NCBI RefSeq assembly: GCF_001667775.1
Contig: NZ_LZJI01000185.1
Location: 1-64,000 of the forward strand
Source: Mycobacterium sp. E1747
GTDB taxonomy: Bacteria; Actinomycetota; Actinomycetes; Mycobacteriales; Mycobacteriaceae
Length of the DNA stretch: 64,000 nt
Direction: 5' to 3'
A program made the translations under genes and the position numbers. Under the pieces are notes generated by a model. It worked only from the letters and a program-made list of their open reading frames with translations, had not been told where the DNA came from and made no database searches. Positions 37,291 to 45,471 of this stretch are shown piece by piece. Each line of letters starts with the position of its first letter. Position 1 is the stretch's first letter.

Positions 37291-38688
37291 TCAGTTGGCA
37301 ACGCCCACAGCCGCTTCGAGTTCGGCCAGACACTCCTCGGTCAGCGGTATGAAGTTCTCGAGGTCGGGCACCACGTCGCGGCCCGCTGCGTAGCCGAATC
37401 CGATCCGGTCGGCGTACAAGCACGTGGTGATGTTGAGCGCATGGCCGTCGTAGACCGTGGAGACCGGGTACATCTCCGCGATTCGCGCTCCGTTCCAATA
37501 CATTTCGGCGGCCGGTCCGCGGACATGCGAAATCGGCAGGTTGTATCCGGTGCGGATTTTCGGTGTGAACGGCAGCAGCGGGCCGATCGCCGTCACGGCG
37601 ATACTTCCCGCGTTGGTGAGCAGTGACGCCGCGGCTCCGCGCTTGCCCACCCAGCGCTTCCCCTCGGCCATCGATCGATGGATCGCGTTCAGCCGGGCCA
37701 GCGGGTCATCCAGATTGGTGCCCAACGGACACATCCAGAGCCCAAACTTGTTGCCATGCTGGTCATCTGGCGAATCGTGTTGGTGATCGCGCACGGTGAT
37801 GGGGCAGGCCGCCACCAGCGGTCGCTCGGGCAGCTCCCCGTGATCGCGCAGCCACCGGCGCACCACCCCGGCCGCCATCGCGGTGAGCACGTCGTTGCCG
37901 GTCACGCCGGCCGCCTCTCGCACGGCGTGGATGCGCTCCTTGGCCCAGCTGCCCGCGGCGACTGCGCGTTCTGGGCCGGGACGCCCGTTGAACCGCGTGT
38001 AGGGCGCCCCGAGCGGCAACGCGGTGGTGTGTCCCACCAGGGCGTCGAGCACGGTGGCGATCTCGCCGGTGGCCACCTTGGCGATCAGGCCCGCACCCGA
38101 CGCCGCCGCGCCGGTCAGCGACCGCAGCGGCGCGACCAGGCGGGACATCATCCCGTCCGGAGCCGGGGACGCGGGCTCGGGGCGGCGGTCGGCGTAAAAC
38201 GGGGGCATGGACCGGCGGCTGGGATCGTCGCTCAGCGCGTCGGTGATCATCTGGAACCCCGCCACCCCGTCGGTCACGGTGTGATGCACCTTGATGTAGA
38301 AGGCGAAGCGGCCGTCGTCGAGGCCGTCGATCAGGTACGACATCCACATCGGCCGGCGCCAGTCCAGCCGCAGGGCGTCCAGCTCCCCGATCAGCCGCCA
38401 GAACCCCTCGGCGGGCACCGTGCGGCGGTGGCAATGTTGGCTCAGATCAACGGGATTCATCTGCCGCCACACCCACATGCCGCCGGTGTCCGCACCGCGG
38501 TGCGGGTACTTGCGCAGCCTGGGGTCGAGCGGATCGTTCCCCGCAAGCGTCCTCCGGTGCAGGTCGTCGACGTAGTCGGGCCCGGCGTCGTCGGGCGGCG
38601 ACAGGATCAGCACGGCGCCCACGTGCATCGGGCTGGACACCCACTCCGCGGTCATCATCGCCGCGTCCAGCGGATCCAGCGGATTCAT
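37291..38688 (-). CDS. tgs: Wax ester synthase / diacylglycerol acyltransferase (Tgs family)
   Basis: This 465-residue WS/DGAT enzyme joins acyl-CoA to diacylglycerol or a fatty alcohol, making storage triacylglycerol or wax ester. The catalytic HHxxxDG motif is HHTVTDG at 135-141. The N-terminal LDAAMMTAEWVSSPMHVGAV and the C-terminal YNLPISHVRGP and YDGHALNITTCLY segments are family features. It follows the hydrolase gene by 14 bases on the same strand, and that gene carries a near-perfect DosR box, so the pair should be induced together as Tgs1 is in M. tuberculosis. Confidence 0.92.
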   Translation of the reverse strand: MNPLDPLDAAMMTAEWVSSPMHVGAVLILSPPDDAGPDYVDDLHRRTLAGNDPLDPRLRKYPHRGADTGGMWVWRQMNPVDLSQHCHRRTVPAEGFWRLIGELDALRLDWRRPMWMSYLIDGLDDGRFAFYIKVHHTVTDGVAGFQMITDALSDDPSRRSMPPFYADRRPEPASPAPDGMMSRLVAPLRSLTGAAASGAGLIAKVATGEIATVLDALVGHTTALPLGAPYTRFNGRPGPERAVAAGSWAKERIHAVREAAGVTGNDVLTAMAAGVVRRWLRDHGELPERPLVAACPITVRDHQHDSPDDQHGNKFGLWMCPLGTNLDDPLARLNAIHRSMAEGKRWVGKRGAAASLLTNAGSIAVTAIGPLLPFTPKIRTGYNLPISHVRGPAAEMYWNGARIAEMYPVSTVYDGHALNITTCLYADRIGFGYAAGRDVVPDLENFIPLTEECLAELEAAVGVAN

Positions 38689-38702
38689 GTCGGCCTCCGC
38701 GA

Positions 38703-39962
38703 CTAAGCGGGGCGGTTGCGCTCGGTCACGGCCCCATTGAGCAGGCCCGACTGTTGCAACGCCGCCTCGACGAACCGCTGTACCGGCCGCGCGCGGAAGA
38801 ATCCGGTGTGACCGCCGCGGTACCAAACGATTTCCGGCTTGCCCCAGTGCTCCCAGAGGCGGACCACCTGCTCGCGGGGATGCACGACCTGATCGGCGAC
38901 GCCGGCATAGATGAAACGCCCCGGCATGGGAACCAACGGTGCAAGGGCCAGCGGTGATGTCATCCGCCCGATGGGCTCCGCGAGTTCGAAGGTCTGACGC
39001 CGTGGATCTTCGGGGCCAAGGCCGGAGTGCCGGGTCAGCAACCCGACCAGGTCCGCGACCGGGACACCGAGGATCGCGCAGGTCAGCCCGGCTTCGAGGC
39101 TGGCGACCAACGCGGTGATATAGCCGCCGAGCGACAGACCGTTCAAGCCGATCTGGGATTCCGGCTCTTGCCGGCGTATCCAGGACAGCAACCGCCGGAT
39201 GTCCCACACCGCCTGCGCCGTCGCGTGCACGTCGTCGAGGATGTCCTCCCCCGGAAACACCGCGCCTTTCGGCAGGCCACGGGCCCGGGGCCCGTGCATC
39301 GGCAGGACGGGCATGACGACGTTCAGTCCGAGGTCCGCGTGTAACCGCCAGGCCCGAAACAGCGCGAGATCCAGTGCGGCCCGGCCCATTTCCGTTCCGT
39401 GTATACAGACCAGCCAGGGCCGCGGTTGCGGATGACGGAGCAACAGGGCGTACTCACGGTTGTTTGCGGCGTAACTCATCCACCGATCCGCGCCGGGTTC
39501 GCCCGGCCGCGGCCGGTATCCGCTGTCGAAAGACATGCGGTAAAACGATCGCCTGCCCTTTTTGACCGCGCGCAAGGTGACATCCGACAGCGGCGGGGGT
39601 GCACCGAAAAATCGTTTCGGATGGTCGAGCCATCCGCGGTCGCCGTAGAACGACAGCCCGGCGACCACCTCGTCGGTGATGCGCGTGAACTCCTCGGGGC
39701 GGCTGACCGGGCGTCGCGCCTTGAGGCCCATCAGGACGACCTCGTCGCGAAACGCCTGCGCCGCCAGGGCCAGGGTGGGTCGCGCGATCGGAAGCTCGTC
39801 GGGTGCCTGGCCGAGATAATCACGCCATGACTCGGCCAGGTAGCGACCGGTGCTCGTGAATGGTTTGACGGCGCCGCTCAGGCCGACACCGGCGGGCGGA
39901 GTCAACGGCAAAGCGCCACCCGGGCGCTGGGAGACGCCGTTGTTGTGGGTCGGTACGGCCAT
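38703..39962 (-). CDS. Alpha/beta hydrolase co-transcribed with the wax ester synthase
   Basis: This 419-residue protein has an alpha/beta-hydrolase core in the C-terminal half: oxyanion region CIHGTEMGRA, nucleophile elbow GLSLGGYITA (GxSxG), acidic segment FIYAGVADQVVHP and the His in RGGHTGFF. The N-terminal 150 residues are an additional helical region. The substrate is unknown; coupling with Tgs suggests a lipid or acylglycerol. The start codon is preceded by a DosR box at 39998-40012. Confidence 0.85.
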   Translation of the reverse strand: MAVPTHNNGVSQRPGGALPLTPPAGVGLSGAVKPFTSTGRYLAESWRDYLGQAPDELPIARPTLALAAQAFRDEVVLMGLKARRPVSRPEEFTRITDEVVAGLSFYGDRGWLDHPKRFFGAPPPLSDVTLRAVKKGRRSFYRMSFDSGYRPRPGEPGADRWMSYAANNREYALLLRHPQPRPWLVCIHGTEMGRAALDLALFRAWRLHADLGLNVVMPVLPMHGPRARGLPKGAVFPGEDILDDVHATAQAVWDIRRLLSWIRRQEPESQIGLNGLSLGGYITALVASLEAGLTCAILGVPVADLVGLLTRHSGLGPEDPRRQTFELAEPIGRMTSPLALAPLVPMPGRFIYAGVADQVVHPREQVVRLWEHWGKPEIVWYRGGHTGFFRARPVQRFVEAALQQSGLLNGAVTERNRPA

Positions 39963-39997
39963 GAAGGCAAAGTAGCAGGCGCCGAAAACGGCGTGTT

Positions 39998-40012
39998 AGG
40001 GACTTACGGCCC
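39998..40012 (-). promoter_or_regulatory. DosR box upstream of the hydrolase-tgs pair
   Basis: agggacttacggccc contains GGGACTTACGGCCC, a complete match to GGGACTTNNGNCCC. It is 36-50 bases before the hydrolase start on the minus strand and also faces the divergent 89-residue gene. A perfect palindrome GGTCATATGACC at 40066-40077 lies between this box and the next. Confidence 0.8.
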
Positions 40013-40085
40013 GGCCCCGACCGCGAAAGTCCTTGCCCGACAACCCGATGATGCGGACCGGGCCGGGTCATATGACCGGGCGCGA

Positions 40086-40100
40086 AGGGTCTTTCGTCAC
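40086..40100 (+). promoter_or_regulatory. DosR-like box upstream of the 89-residue gene
   Basis: agggtctttcgtcac matches GGGACTTNNGNCCC except at the fourth and thirteenth bases. It is 74-88 bases before the start at 40174. It closely resembles the site at 42090-42103, which shares ctttcgtcac. Confidence 0.55.
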
Positions 40101-40173
40101 TCGCGCCGCTGCCCGGGCGGTCGTAACGTCGGAGCCGTCACAAGCACCGCTGACGCTCTCTAGGAGTCCCATC

Positions 40174-40443
40174 ATGACCGAGGCACCGCAAAAGACCGAA
40201 CCGCGATGGGCCGAACTGTCCGATGACGTGCTGGAATCTGTCGAAACCGGCCGCAAGCAAGCCATCGATGCGGTCCGCAAGTTCGTCGACCAGATCAGCC
40301 CCGTCCTCCCCGAGCAGTCACGACGCAAGACCGTCGTCGACGCCGCCCTGGACCTCGCCGACGAGTTGGTCACCGCACGCATGGAGTTCTTCCGCAGCGT
40401 GGTCCGCAGCGCAGGCCATGCCGTGAGCAAGCACGGCGAGTAG
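40174..40443 (+). CDS. Small helical hypothetical protein in the dormancy island (89 residues)
   Basis: This 89-residue, highly charged protein is predicted to be almost entirely helical (WAELSDDVLESVETGRKQAI, then RRKTVVDAALDLADELVTARMEFFRSVVR). No membrane segment or cysteine is present. A taggag site precedes the ATG. DosR-like boxes lie in its promoter region. The family is not recognised; the amphipathic helices resemble small phasin- or lipid-droplet-binding proteins, which would fit the neighbouring tgs gene, but this is only a suggestion. Confidence 0.72.
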   Translation: MTEAPQKTEPRWAELSDDVLESVETGRKQAIDAVRKFVDQISPVLPEQSRRKTVVDAALDLADELVTARMEFFRSVVRSAGHAVSKHGE

Positions 40444-40465
40444 ACGGCCCAACCGGGCGGGCCGG

Positions 40466-41449
40466 CTAGTCGAACGCGTGGATCACCTGACGGGCCACCT
40501 GTCGGATCTGTTGATACACAATGCGATCCAGCGGCAGATCCCGATAACGCGGGATCTCCCCCGTTGTGGTGACCACGCCCGGCTCCTCGTGCGCCCAATG
40601 CGCGTTCACCTTGTCGCCCAGCGCGCGCGCGGGCGGATTGTCGGACAGCACGCGGGCGTGGAAGCGTTGGATGCCGTCGACACGCGCCGCGACCGCGAGC
40701 GCTCCGAGCAGCAGCGTGCCTATCCCGCGACCCTGGTAGCCGTCCGCGACGGTGAGCGCAACCTCTGCCGAGGCGCGGTCGTCCTGGTCCCGAACGAAGC
40801 GGGCGTCGGCGACGACCGGGCCTGCCACGCCGTCGGTGACCACCCACACGAAGTGGTCGACGTAGTCGACCTGGAACAGATAGGTCAGGCGCGCAGCGGT
40901 GGGAGCGCCGCCTTGGTAGCGCCGGTAGAGGGTCTCCCGGGAGAAGGAACCGCTGCTCTTGAACCGCTCGGCGTCACCGGGCAGAACCGGGCGCAGCGAG
41001 AGCACGGCGCCGTCCTTGATCGTCACCGGGATCGGGGCGACGTACGCGGCCAGCCGCTGCCGAGCGGTGCGCAGCATCCGGTCGGCGATGACCGGCATGC
41101 TCAGCATGCGGTCGAAGGCGGCGCCGTATCCGATGTATCCGCGCACATCCTCCACCGCCGTCACCGTTGCCGTCCTGGTGGCGTGCCGCAGCAACGCGAT
41201 CTCCCCGACGATCGTCGCCGACGACAGCTCGGTGACCGTGACCCGACCCTTGGATCCGACGTGCCGCACCCCGATGCCCCCGGACGCGATAATCGCGAAA
41301 GACTCCGCTCGCTCCCCCTGCCGCATCAGGACCTCGCCGGCGACCGCGTGCAGGGGCTCGAGAAGGGCGGCCAAGGTCATGAGGTCCTCGGCCGGGATAT
41401 CGGCGAACACGGGCAACGCCGCGAGTTCTTCGGCGCGGACGGCCCTCAC
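40466..41449 (-). CDS. Cyclic nucleotide-binding GNAT lysine acetyltransferase (Rv0998/KATmt type)
   Basis: This 327-residue protein has an N-terminal cyclic nucleotide-binding domain (residues 1-140) with the phosphate-binding cassette GEIALLRHATRTA, and a C-terminal GNAT acetyltransferase domain (150-310) with acetyl-CoA loop GYQGRGIGTLLL. In M. tuberculosis Rv0998 and M. smegmatis PatA, cAMP relieves inhibition and the enzyme acetylates acetyl-CoA synthetase and other acyl-CoA ligases. An acyl-CoA ligase gene lies 0.7 kb away. The start is GTG. Its location inside a dormancy island is different from M. tuberculosis. Confidence 0.92.
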   Translation of the reverse strand: MRAVRAEELAALPVFADIPAEDLMTLAALLEPLHAVAGEVLMRQGERAESFAIIASGGIGVRHVGSKGRVTVTELSSATIVGEIALLRHATRTATVTAVEDVRGYIGYGAAFDRMLSMPVIADRMLRTARQRLAAYVAPIPVTIKDGAVLSLRPVLPGDAERFKSSGSFSRETLYRRYQGGAPTAARLTYLFQVDYVDHFVWVVTDGVAGPVVADARFVRDQDDRASAEVALTVADGYQGRGIGTLLLGALAVAARVDGIQRFHARVLSDNPPARALGDKVNAHWAHEEPGVVTTTGEIPRYRDLPLDRIVYQQIRQVARQVIHAFD

Positions 41450-41776
41450 ATCGGCCCACCTGTCAGCTCGAATCTCCCGCCCGAATCACACGCTGATTGC
41501 GAATCCATTGCTAAAGCGGTCATCTCGCCAATTTCGTAATTCAGCGGCGCCGAGACGGGTAACGTCGCGATGCGTCCTCCCCGATGTACGGTACGCGAGC
41601 CGCACCGGTATCGCGGGAGAACGAAGTAGGTGACCGCTGTGACAAAAGACCCTGTCGGACTGGGACTTCGGCAGACCGGAAGTGAGACCAAAGCCTTTCG
41701 GTGATCGTGCTCTTGGCCTCTAATGGCCGCGCCCTCGGGGATGGTCGGATGGATCAAAGGCTCACGGGGAGGGAAC
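41450..41776. other. Gene-free intergenic stretch with weak DosR-like sequence
   Basis: These 327 bases separate the acetyltransferase gene from the 87-residue gene. No convincing reading frame is present. gggacttcggcaga at 41662-41675 matches the first half of a DosR box but not the CCC end. A clear gggaggg ribosome site for the next gene is at its right edge. Confidence 0.5.
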
Positions 41777-42040
41777 ATGAATACAGCGAAGTGGCTTCAG
41801 CATTGGCCACAGCGCCGGCCGGCGGCCCGGATCTATCAGCTGACCGATCGCCTCCACGAGGGGCATGTTGCCCGCGTGCCCGCCCACCAGATACCCGCCA
41901 CCGTGTCCGCCTGGTTGGAGGAGCTCGGCGCGCATAGCCCGCTGGTTGACGACCTCGAGCGGGCGGTTCGAGGAGAAGACTGGTCCGCGGCACACGCCCT
42001 CGGTGAGTGCCTGTCCATCGAGATCGCCCCGGCCGACTGA
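41777..42040 (+). CDS. Small hypothetical protein (87 residues)
   Basis: This 87-residue soluble protein has one cysteine near the end. It appears to have an N-terminal aromatic/basic start (MNTAKWLQHWPQRRPAARIY) and two helices around a segment ATVSAWLEELGAHSPLVDDLERAV. A strong ggggaggga ribosome site directly before the ATG supports expression. I do not recognise the family; the setting between the acetyltransferase and the acyl-CoA ligase genes is the only clue. Confidence 0.65.
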   Translation: MNTAKWLQHWPQRRPAARIYQLTDRLHEGHVARVPAHQIPATVSAWLEELGAHSPLVDDLERAVRGEDWSAAHALGECLSIEIAPAD

Positions 42041-42068
42041 CCGGATTGCGATCCGGATGTAGCGCGCG

Positions 42069-42103
42069 GGGACGTTTGCCGCCCCCCACGTGACTTTCGT
42101 CAC
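42069..42103 (+). promoter_or_regulatory. Pair of DosR-like boxes upstream of the acyl-CoA ligase gene
   Basis: gggacgtttgccgc (42069-42082) and gtgactttcgtcac (42090-42103) each miss the GGGACTTNNGNCCC consensus at two fixed bases. Their starts are 21 bases apart, two helical turns, the arrangement DosR favours for cooperative binding. The pair ends 88 bases before the ligase start. Confidence 0.5.
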
Positions 42104-42191
42104 TACCGCGTCACCGCCAGGCTCCGCAGGATCGACGGTATATCGGTGCACCTCGTCATCGGTATCCGTTTCGGCAGCAATGGATTGCGCG

Positions 42192-44033
42192 ATGAATGCA
42201 CCACTGGCCTCAATGGAGAGACCCGACCTCCGCAAGATCGAGAACCGCGCGCCCTCGGTGGCACAGATGTTCGTCAACCGGGTCGCCGCCACCCCCAACG
42301 CGGAGGCCTTCCGCTACCCACAGGACCACACCTGGGCCAGCGTCACCTGGCAGCAAGTCGGCGAACGGGTCAACAACCTCGCCGCGGGGCTGATCGCGCT
42401 GGGAATCGCGCCCGAGGACCGGGTCGCGCTCGCCTCCGCGACGCGCTACGAGTGGGTCCTCGCCGACTTCGCGATCGTCTGTGCGGGTGCCGCGACCACG
42501 ACCGTGTACCCCACGACGAACGCCACGGATGTGGCCTACATCGTCGCCAATTCCGGGAGCCGGGTGGTGGTCGCCGAAGACCAGACCCAGCTCGACAAGC
42601 TGATCGAGCACCGGGCGGAACTGCCCGACGTCCGCAAGGTCGTCATGATCGACGGCAACGGCGACGGCGACTGGGTGATCTCCCTCGCCGAGCTCGATCT
42701 CTTGGGCAAGCAACTGCTCGCGGACACACCCGACGCGGTCAACGACCGCGTCGCGGCCGTCGGTCCCGACCACCTGGCCAGCCTTATCTACACCTCCGGC
42801 ACTACCGGTCGGCCCAAGGGCGTGCGGCTCACGCACGGGGCATGGACGTACACCGCCGCGGCGATCGATTCGCTGGGCATTCTTGGCCCCGACGACCTGA
42901 ACTTCCTGTGGCTGCCGCTGGCACACGCGTTCGGCAAGGTGATGCTGGCCCTGCCGTTGCAGATCGGCTTCCCCACCGCCATCGACGGCCGCGTGGAGCG
43001 GATCATCGACAACCTCGCGGTGCTGCGGCCGACCATCATGGGCGCGGCGCCGCGCATCTTCGAGAAGGCGCACGCGCGCATCCAGGACATGGCCGCCGAG
43101 CGCGGCAGGGTCAGGAAAATGATCTTCGATTGGTCGATCGGGGTCGGCAAGAAGGTCTCGGAGGCGCGACAGTCCGGGAAGAAGCCTTCACTGGCGTCGT
43201 CGCTGGCCTACAAGGTCGCTGACCGGCTGGTGTTCACCACGATCCGGAAGCGCTTTGGTGGACGGTTGCGGTTCTTCGTTTCCGCGGCCGCCGCGCTGGA
43301 CCGCGACGTCGCACAGTGGTTCGACGCCGTCGGCATCATCGTGCTGGAAGGTTACGGGCTGACCGAGACCGCTGCCGCGTCATTCATCAACCGTCCCAAC
43401 GCTTATCGGTTCGGCACGGTCGGCTGGCCGTTCCCCGCCACCGATGTGAAGATCGCCGACGACGGCGAGATCCTGCTCAAGGGGCCGGGTCTGATGACCG
43501 CCTACCATGACCTGCCCGATGCCACCGCCGAGGCGCTCGACGGCGAGGGGTGGTTCCACACCGGCGACATCGGCGAGTTGGACACCGACGGATTCCTGCG
43601 GATCACCGACCGCAAGAAAGACATGTTCAAGACCTCGCAAGGCAAATATGTTGCGCCGTCGGCGATCGACGCGCGCTTCAAGGGCCGCTGCCCGTATGTG
43701 AGCGAGATCGTGGTCTACGGGGAGGGCAAGCCGTATTGCGTCGCCCTGGTCAGTCTCGACGGCGAGGCGATCACTGACTGGGCCAACAAGAACGGCCTGG
43801 CGGGCAAGTCGTTTGCCGACATCGCGCGCGACGACAAGACACAGCAGCTGATCGCCGGCTACATCGACGCCTTGAACACCGAACTCAACCGCTGGGAGCA
43901 GATCAAGAAGTTCACGATCGCCGACCGCGAATTCACCGTCGAGTCGGGCGATCTGACGCCGAGCATGAAGCTCAAGCGCAAAGTGGTCATCGACAGGTTC
44001 GCCGACCGCCTCCAGGCTCTCTACGAATCCTGA
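42192..44033 (+). CDS. Long-chain fatty acyl-CoA ligase (FadD15-like)
   Basis: This 613-residue ANL-family enzyme adenylates a fatty acid and transfers it to CoA. Motifs are LIYTSGTTGRPKG at 198-210, YGLTETAAASF in the A5 region, WFHTGDIGELDTDGFLRITDRKKD and the C-terminal lysine in LTPSMKLKRK, which acyltransferases of the Rv0998 type acetylate in relatives. The ATG at 42192 is chosen as the first good start; 42213 is possible. It stands alone on the plus strand downstream of paired DosR-like boxes, so it may activate fatty acids for storage lipid synthesis by the nearby Tgs. Confidence 0.9.
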   Translation: MNAPLASMERPDLRKIENRAPSVAQMFVNRVAATPNAEAFRYPQDHTWASVTWQQVGERVNNLAAGLIALGIAPEDRVALASATRYEWVLADFAIVCAGAATTTVYPTTNATDVAYIVANSGSRVVVAEDQTQLDKLIEHRAELPDVRKVVMIDGNGDGDWVISLAELDLLGKQLLADTPDAVNDRVAAVGPDHLASLIYTSGTTGRPKGVRLTHGAWTYTAAAIDSLGILGPDDLNFLWLPLAHAFGKVMLALPLQIGFPTAIDGRVERIIDNLAVLRPTIMGAAPRIFEKAHARIQDMAAERGRVRKMIFDWSIGVGKKVSEARQSGKKPSLASSLAYKVADRLVFTTIRKRFGGRLRFFVSAAAALDRDVAQWFDAVGIIVLEGYGLTETAAASFINRPNAYRFGTVGWPFPATDVKIADDGEILLKGPGLMTAYHDLPDATAEALDGEGWFHTGDIGELDTDGFLRITDRKKDMFKTSQGKYVAPSAIDARFKGRCPYVSEIVVYGEGKPYCVALVSLDGEAITDWANKNGLAGKSFADIARDDKTQQLIAGYIDALNTELNRWEQIKKFTIADREFTVESGDLTPSMKLKRKVVIDRFADRLQALYES

Positions 44034-44234
44034 CGCCACAACGATCTACTGTGTCGACATCGACACGCTGTGATCGTCGAAACTACCCACGCCGGCGCAT
44101 TTTCCGCTCGGACTGATCCGCGCACAGCGCACGTCCGGTCGTTGGCGTACACGCGCCCGCGACGAAGTGGGGAAGGAAGTCCTCTAAACGATCGCTTTGA
44201 GCCCGACGAGGGGGCGTCCAGTCCTGCCCGGCCT

Positions 44235-44270
44235 GGGACCTTAGACCCCTAGCCAAGGGCCAACGACCCT
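44235..44270 (+). promoter_or_regulatory. Pair of DosR boxes upstream of the Rv2629-type gene
   Basis: gggaccttagaccc (44235-44248) and gggccaacgaccct (44257-44270) start 22 bases apart. The first differs from GGGACTTNNGNCCC at one fixed base, the second at several. They lie 70-105 bases before the start at 44340. The remaining bases of 44034-44339 hold no gene. Confidence 0.7.
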
Positions 44271-44339
44271 CTCGCGTCGCCGTCGTGATCCATACGGTTG
44301 GACGAACAGCAACGACGACGCAAGCAGTGGAGGGATGGC

Positions 44340-45461
44340 ATGCACGCAGATCGCCTTAAGTGGTTAGCGAAGGCGCAGGGCCCGTTCGTCTCGGTGTACT
44401 TCGACGACTCACACGACACTCTGGACGCCGCCGAGCAGCTCGACGTGAAATGGGCCGACATCCGCAGGCAACTCGAGGACATGGGCGCGGACGCGAAGGC
44501 CCTGGGCATGCTCGAGGATGCCGTGCTGCGCCATCGCCCCGCCGTCGGTCGGCAGGGCCGCGCCGTGATCGCGACGAACGCTGAGGTGCTGATCAACGAG
44601 CATCTAATCGCCCCGCCCGCAGCCACGGTAGTGCGCCTCTCGGATTACCCGTATCTCGTGCCCTTGATCGGTATGCAGGTGCAGCATCCGACATACGTGT
44701 TCGCCGCCGTCGATCACACCGGGGCGGACATCAGCCTTAATCGGGGTGGAGCGGTCACCTCGAAGAGTGTCGACGGTGGCGGCTACCCGGTGCATAAGCC
44801 GGTCACGGCCGGATGGAACGGGTATGGCGACCTCCAGCACACCACCGAGGAGGCGATCAGGATGAACTGCCGCGCAGTCGCCGACGAGCTCACCCGGCTG
44901 GTGGACGAGGCGGACCCCGAGGTTGTGTTCCTCTGCGGCCAGGTGCGTTCGCTCGCGGATGTGACGGTGGAGCTGCCGGAGCGGGTGGCCGTACGGGTAG
45001 CGCAGCTGCACACCGCCCGCAAGACCCCTATCGACGAGAACGAAATCGGCGAACTGACCGCCGCGGAGTTCGACCGCCGTCGGCGTGCCGAAATGACCAG
45101 CACTGCAGAACGATTCGAGGCAGAACAGGGGCGCGGCTCTGGGCTGGCAGCCGACGGCCTGGCCGCCGTGTGTGCGGCGCTTCGCGACGGGAACGTCGAC
45201 ACGCTGATCGTCGGTGACATGGGCGACGCCACCGTGGTTACCGGCACGGCACTGACCACGATCGCCCCAGACGCCGACGCGCTGTCCGAGCTGGGCGAGC
45301 CGGTGAAGCGGGTGGCCAGGGCCGACGAGGCGTTGCCGTTCTGCGCGATCGCGGTCGGCGCCACCTTGGTGCGGGCCGAAAACCGCATCGCACCCGCGGG
45401 CGGGGCCGGCGCGTTGCTGCGGTATGCCGTAACCGACAGGCTCGCCGGTCGCCGATCTTAG
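44340..45461 (+). CDS. Rv2629-type dormancy protein (eRF1-like baeRF family)
   Basis: This 373-residue protein is collinear with M. tuberculosis Rv2629: opening DRLKWLAKAQGPFVSVYFDDSHDT, then VRLSDYPYLVPLIGMQ, the strongly conserved YPVHKPVTAGWNGYGD and the C-terminal ARADEALPFCAIAVGATLVR. Structure-based classification places such proteins among bacterial relatives of the archaeal/eukaryotic release factor 1, so a ribosome-associated role is proposed for the family but unproven. A ggaggg site precedes the ATG. DosR boxes are upstream, and the phosphoribosyltransferase-hydrolase gene follows after 10 bases. Confidence 0.9.
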   Translation: MHADRLKWLAKAQGPFVSVYFDDSHDTLDAAEQLDVKWADIRRQLEDMGADAKALGMLEDAVLRHRPAVGRQGRAVIATNAEVLINEHLIAPPAATVVRLSDYPYLVPLIGMQVQHPTYVFAAVDHTGADISLNRGGAVTSKSVDGGGYPVHKPVTAGWNGYGDLQHTTEEAIRMNCRAVADELTRLVDEADPEVVFLCGQVRSLADVTVELPERVAVRVAQLHTARKTPIDENEIGELTAAEFDRRRRAEMTSTAERFEAEQGRGSGLAADGLAAVCAALRDGNVDTLIVGDMGDATVVTGTALTTIAPDADALSELGEPVKRVARADEALPFCAIAVGATLVRAENRIAPAGGAGALLRYAVTDRLAGRRS

Positions 45462-45471
45462 AGAGCTCATC

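Noticed and set aside
40066..40077. Perfect palindrome GGTCATATGACC as a separate operator
   Set aside because: It lies between two DosR-like boxes and may be a binding site, but no regulator family can be named and short palindromes occur by chance.
41662..41675. DosR box in front of the 87-residue gene
   Set aside because: gggacttcggcaga fits only the first half; the CCC end is missing, so I list it only as weak.
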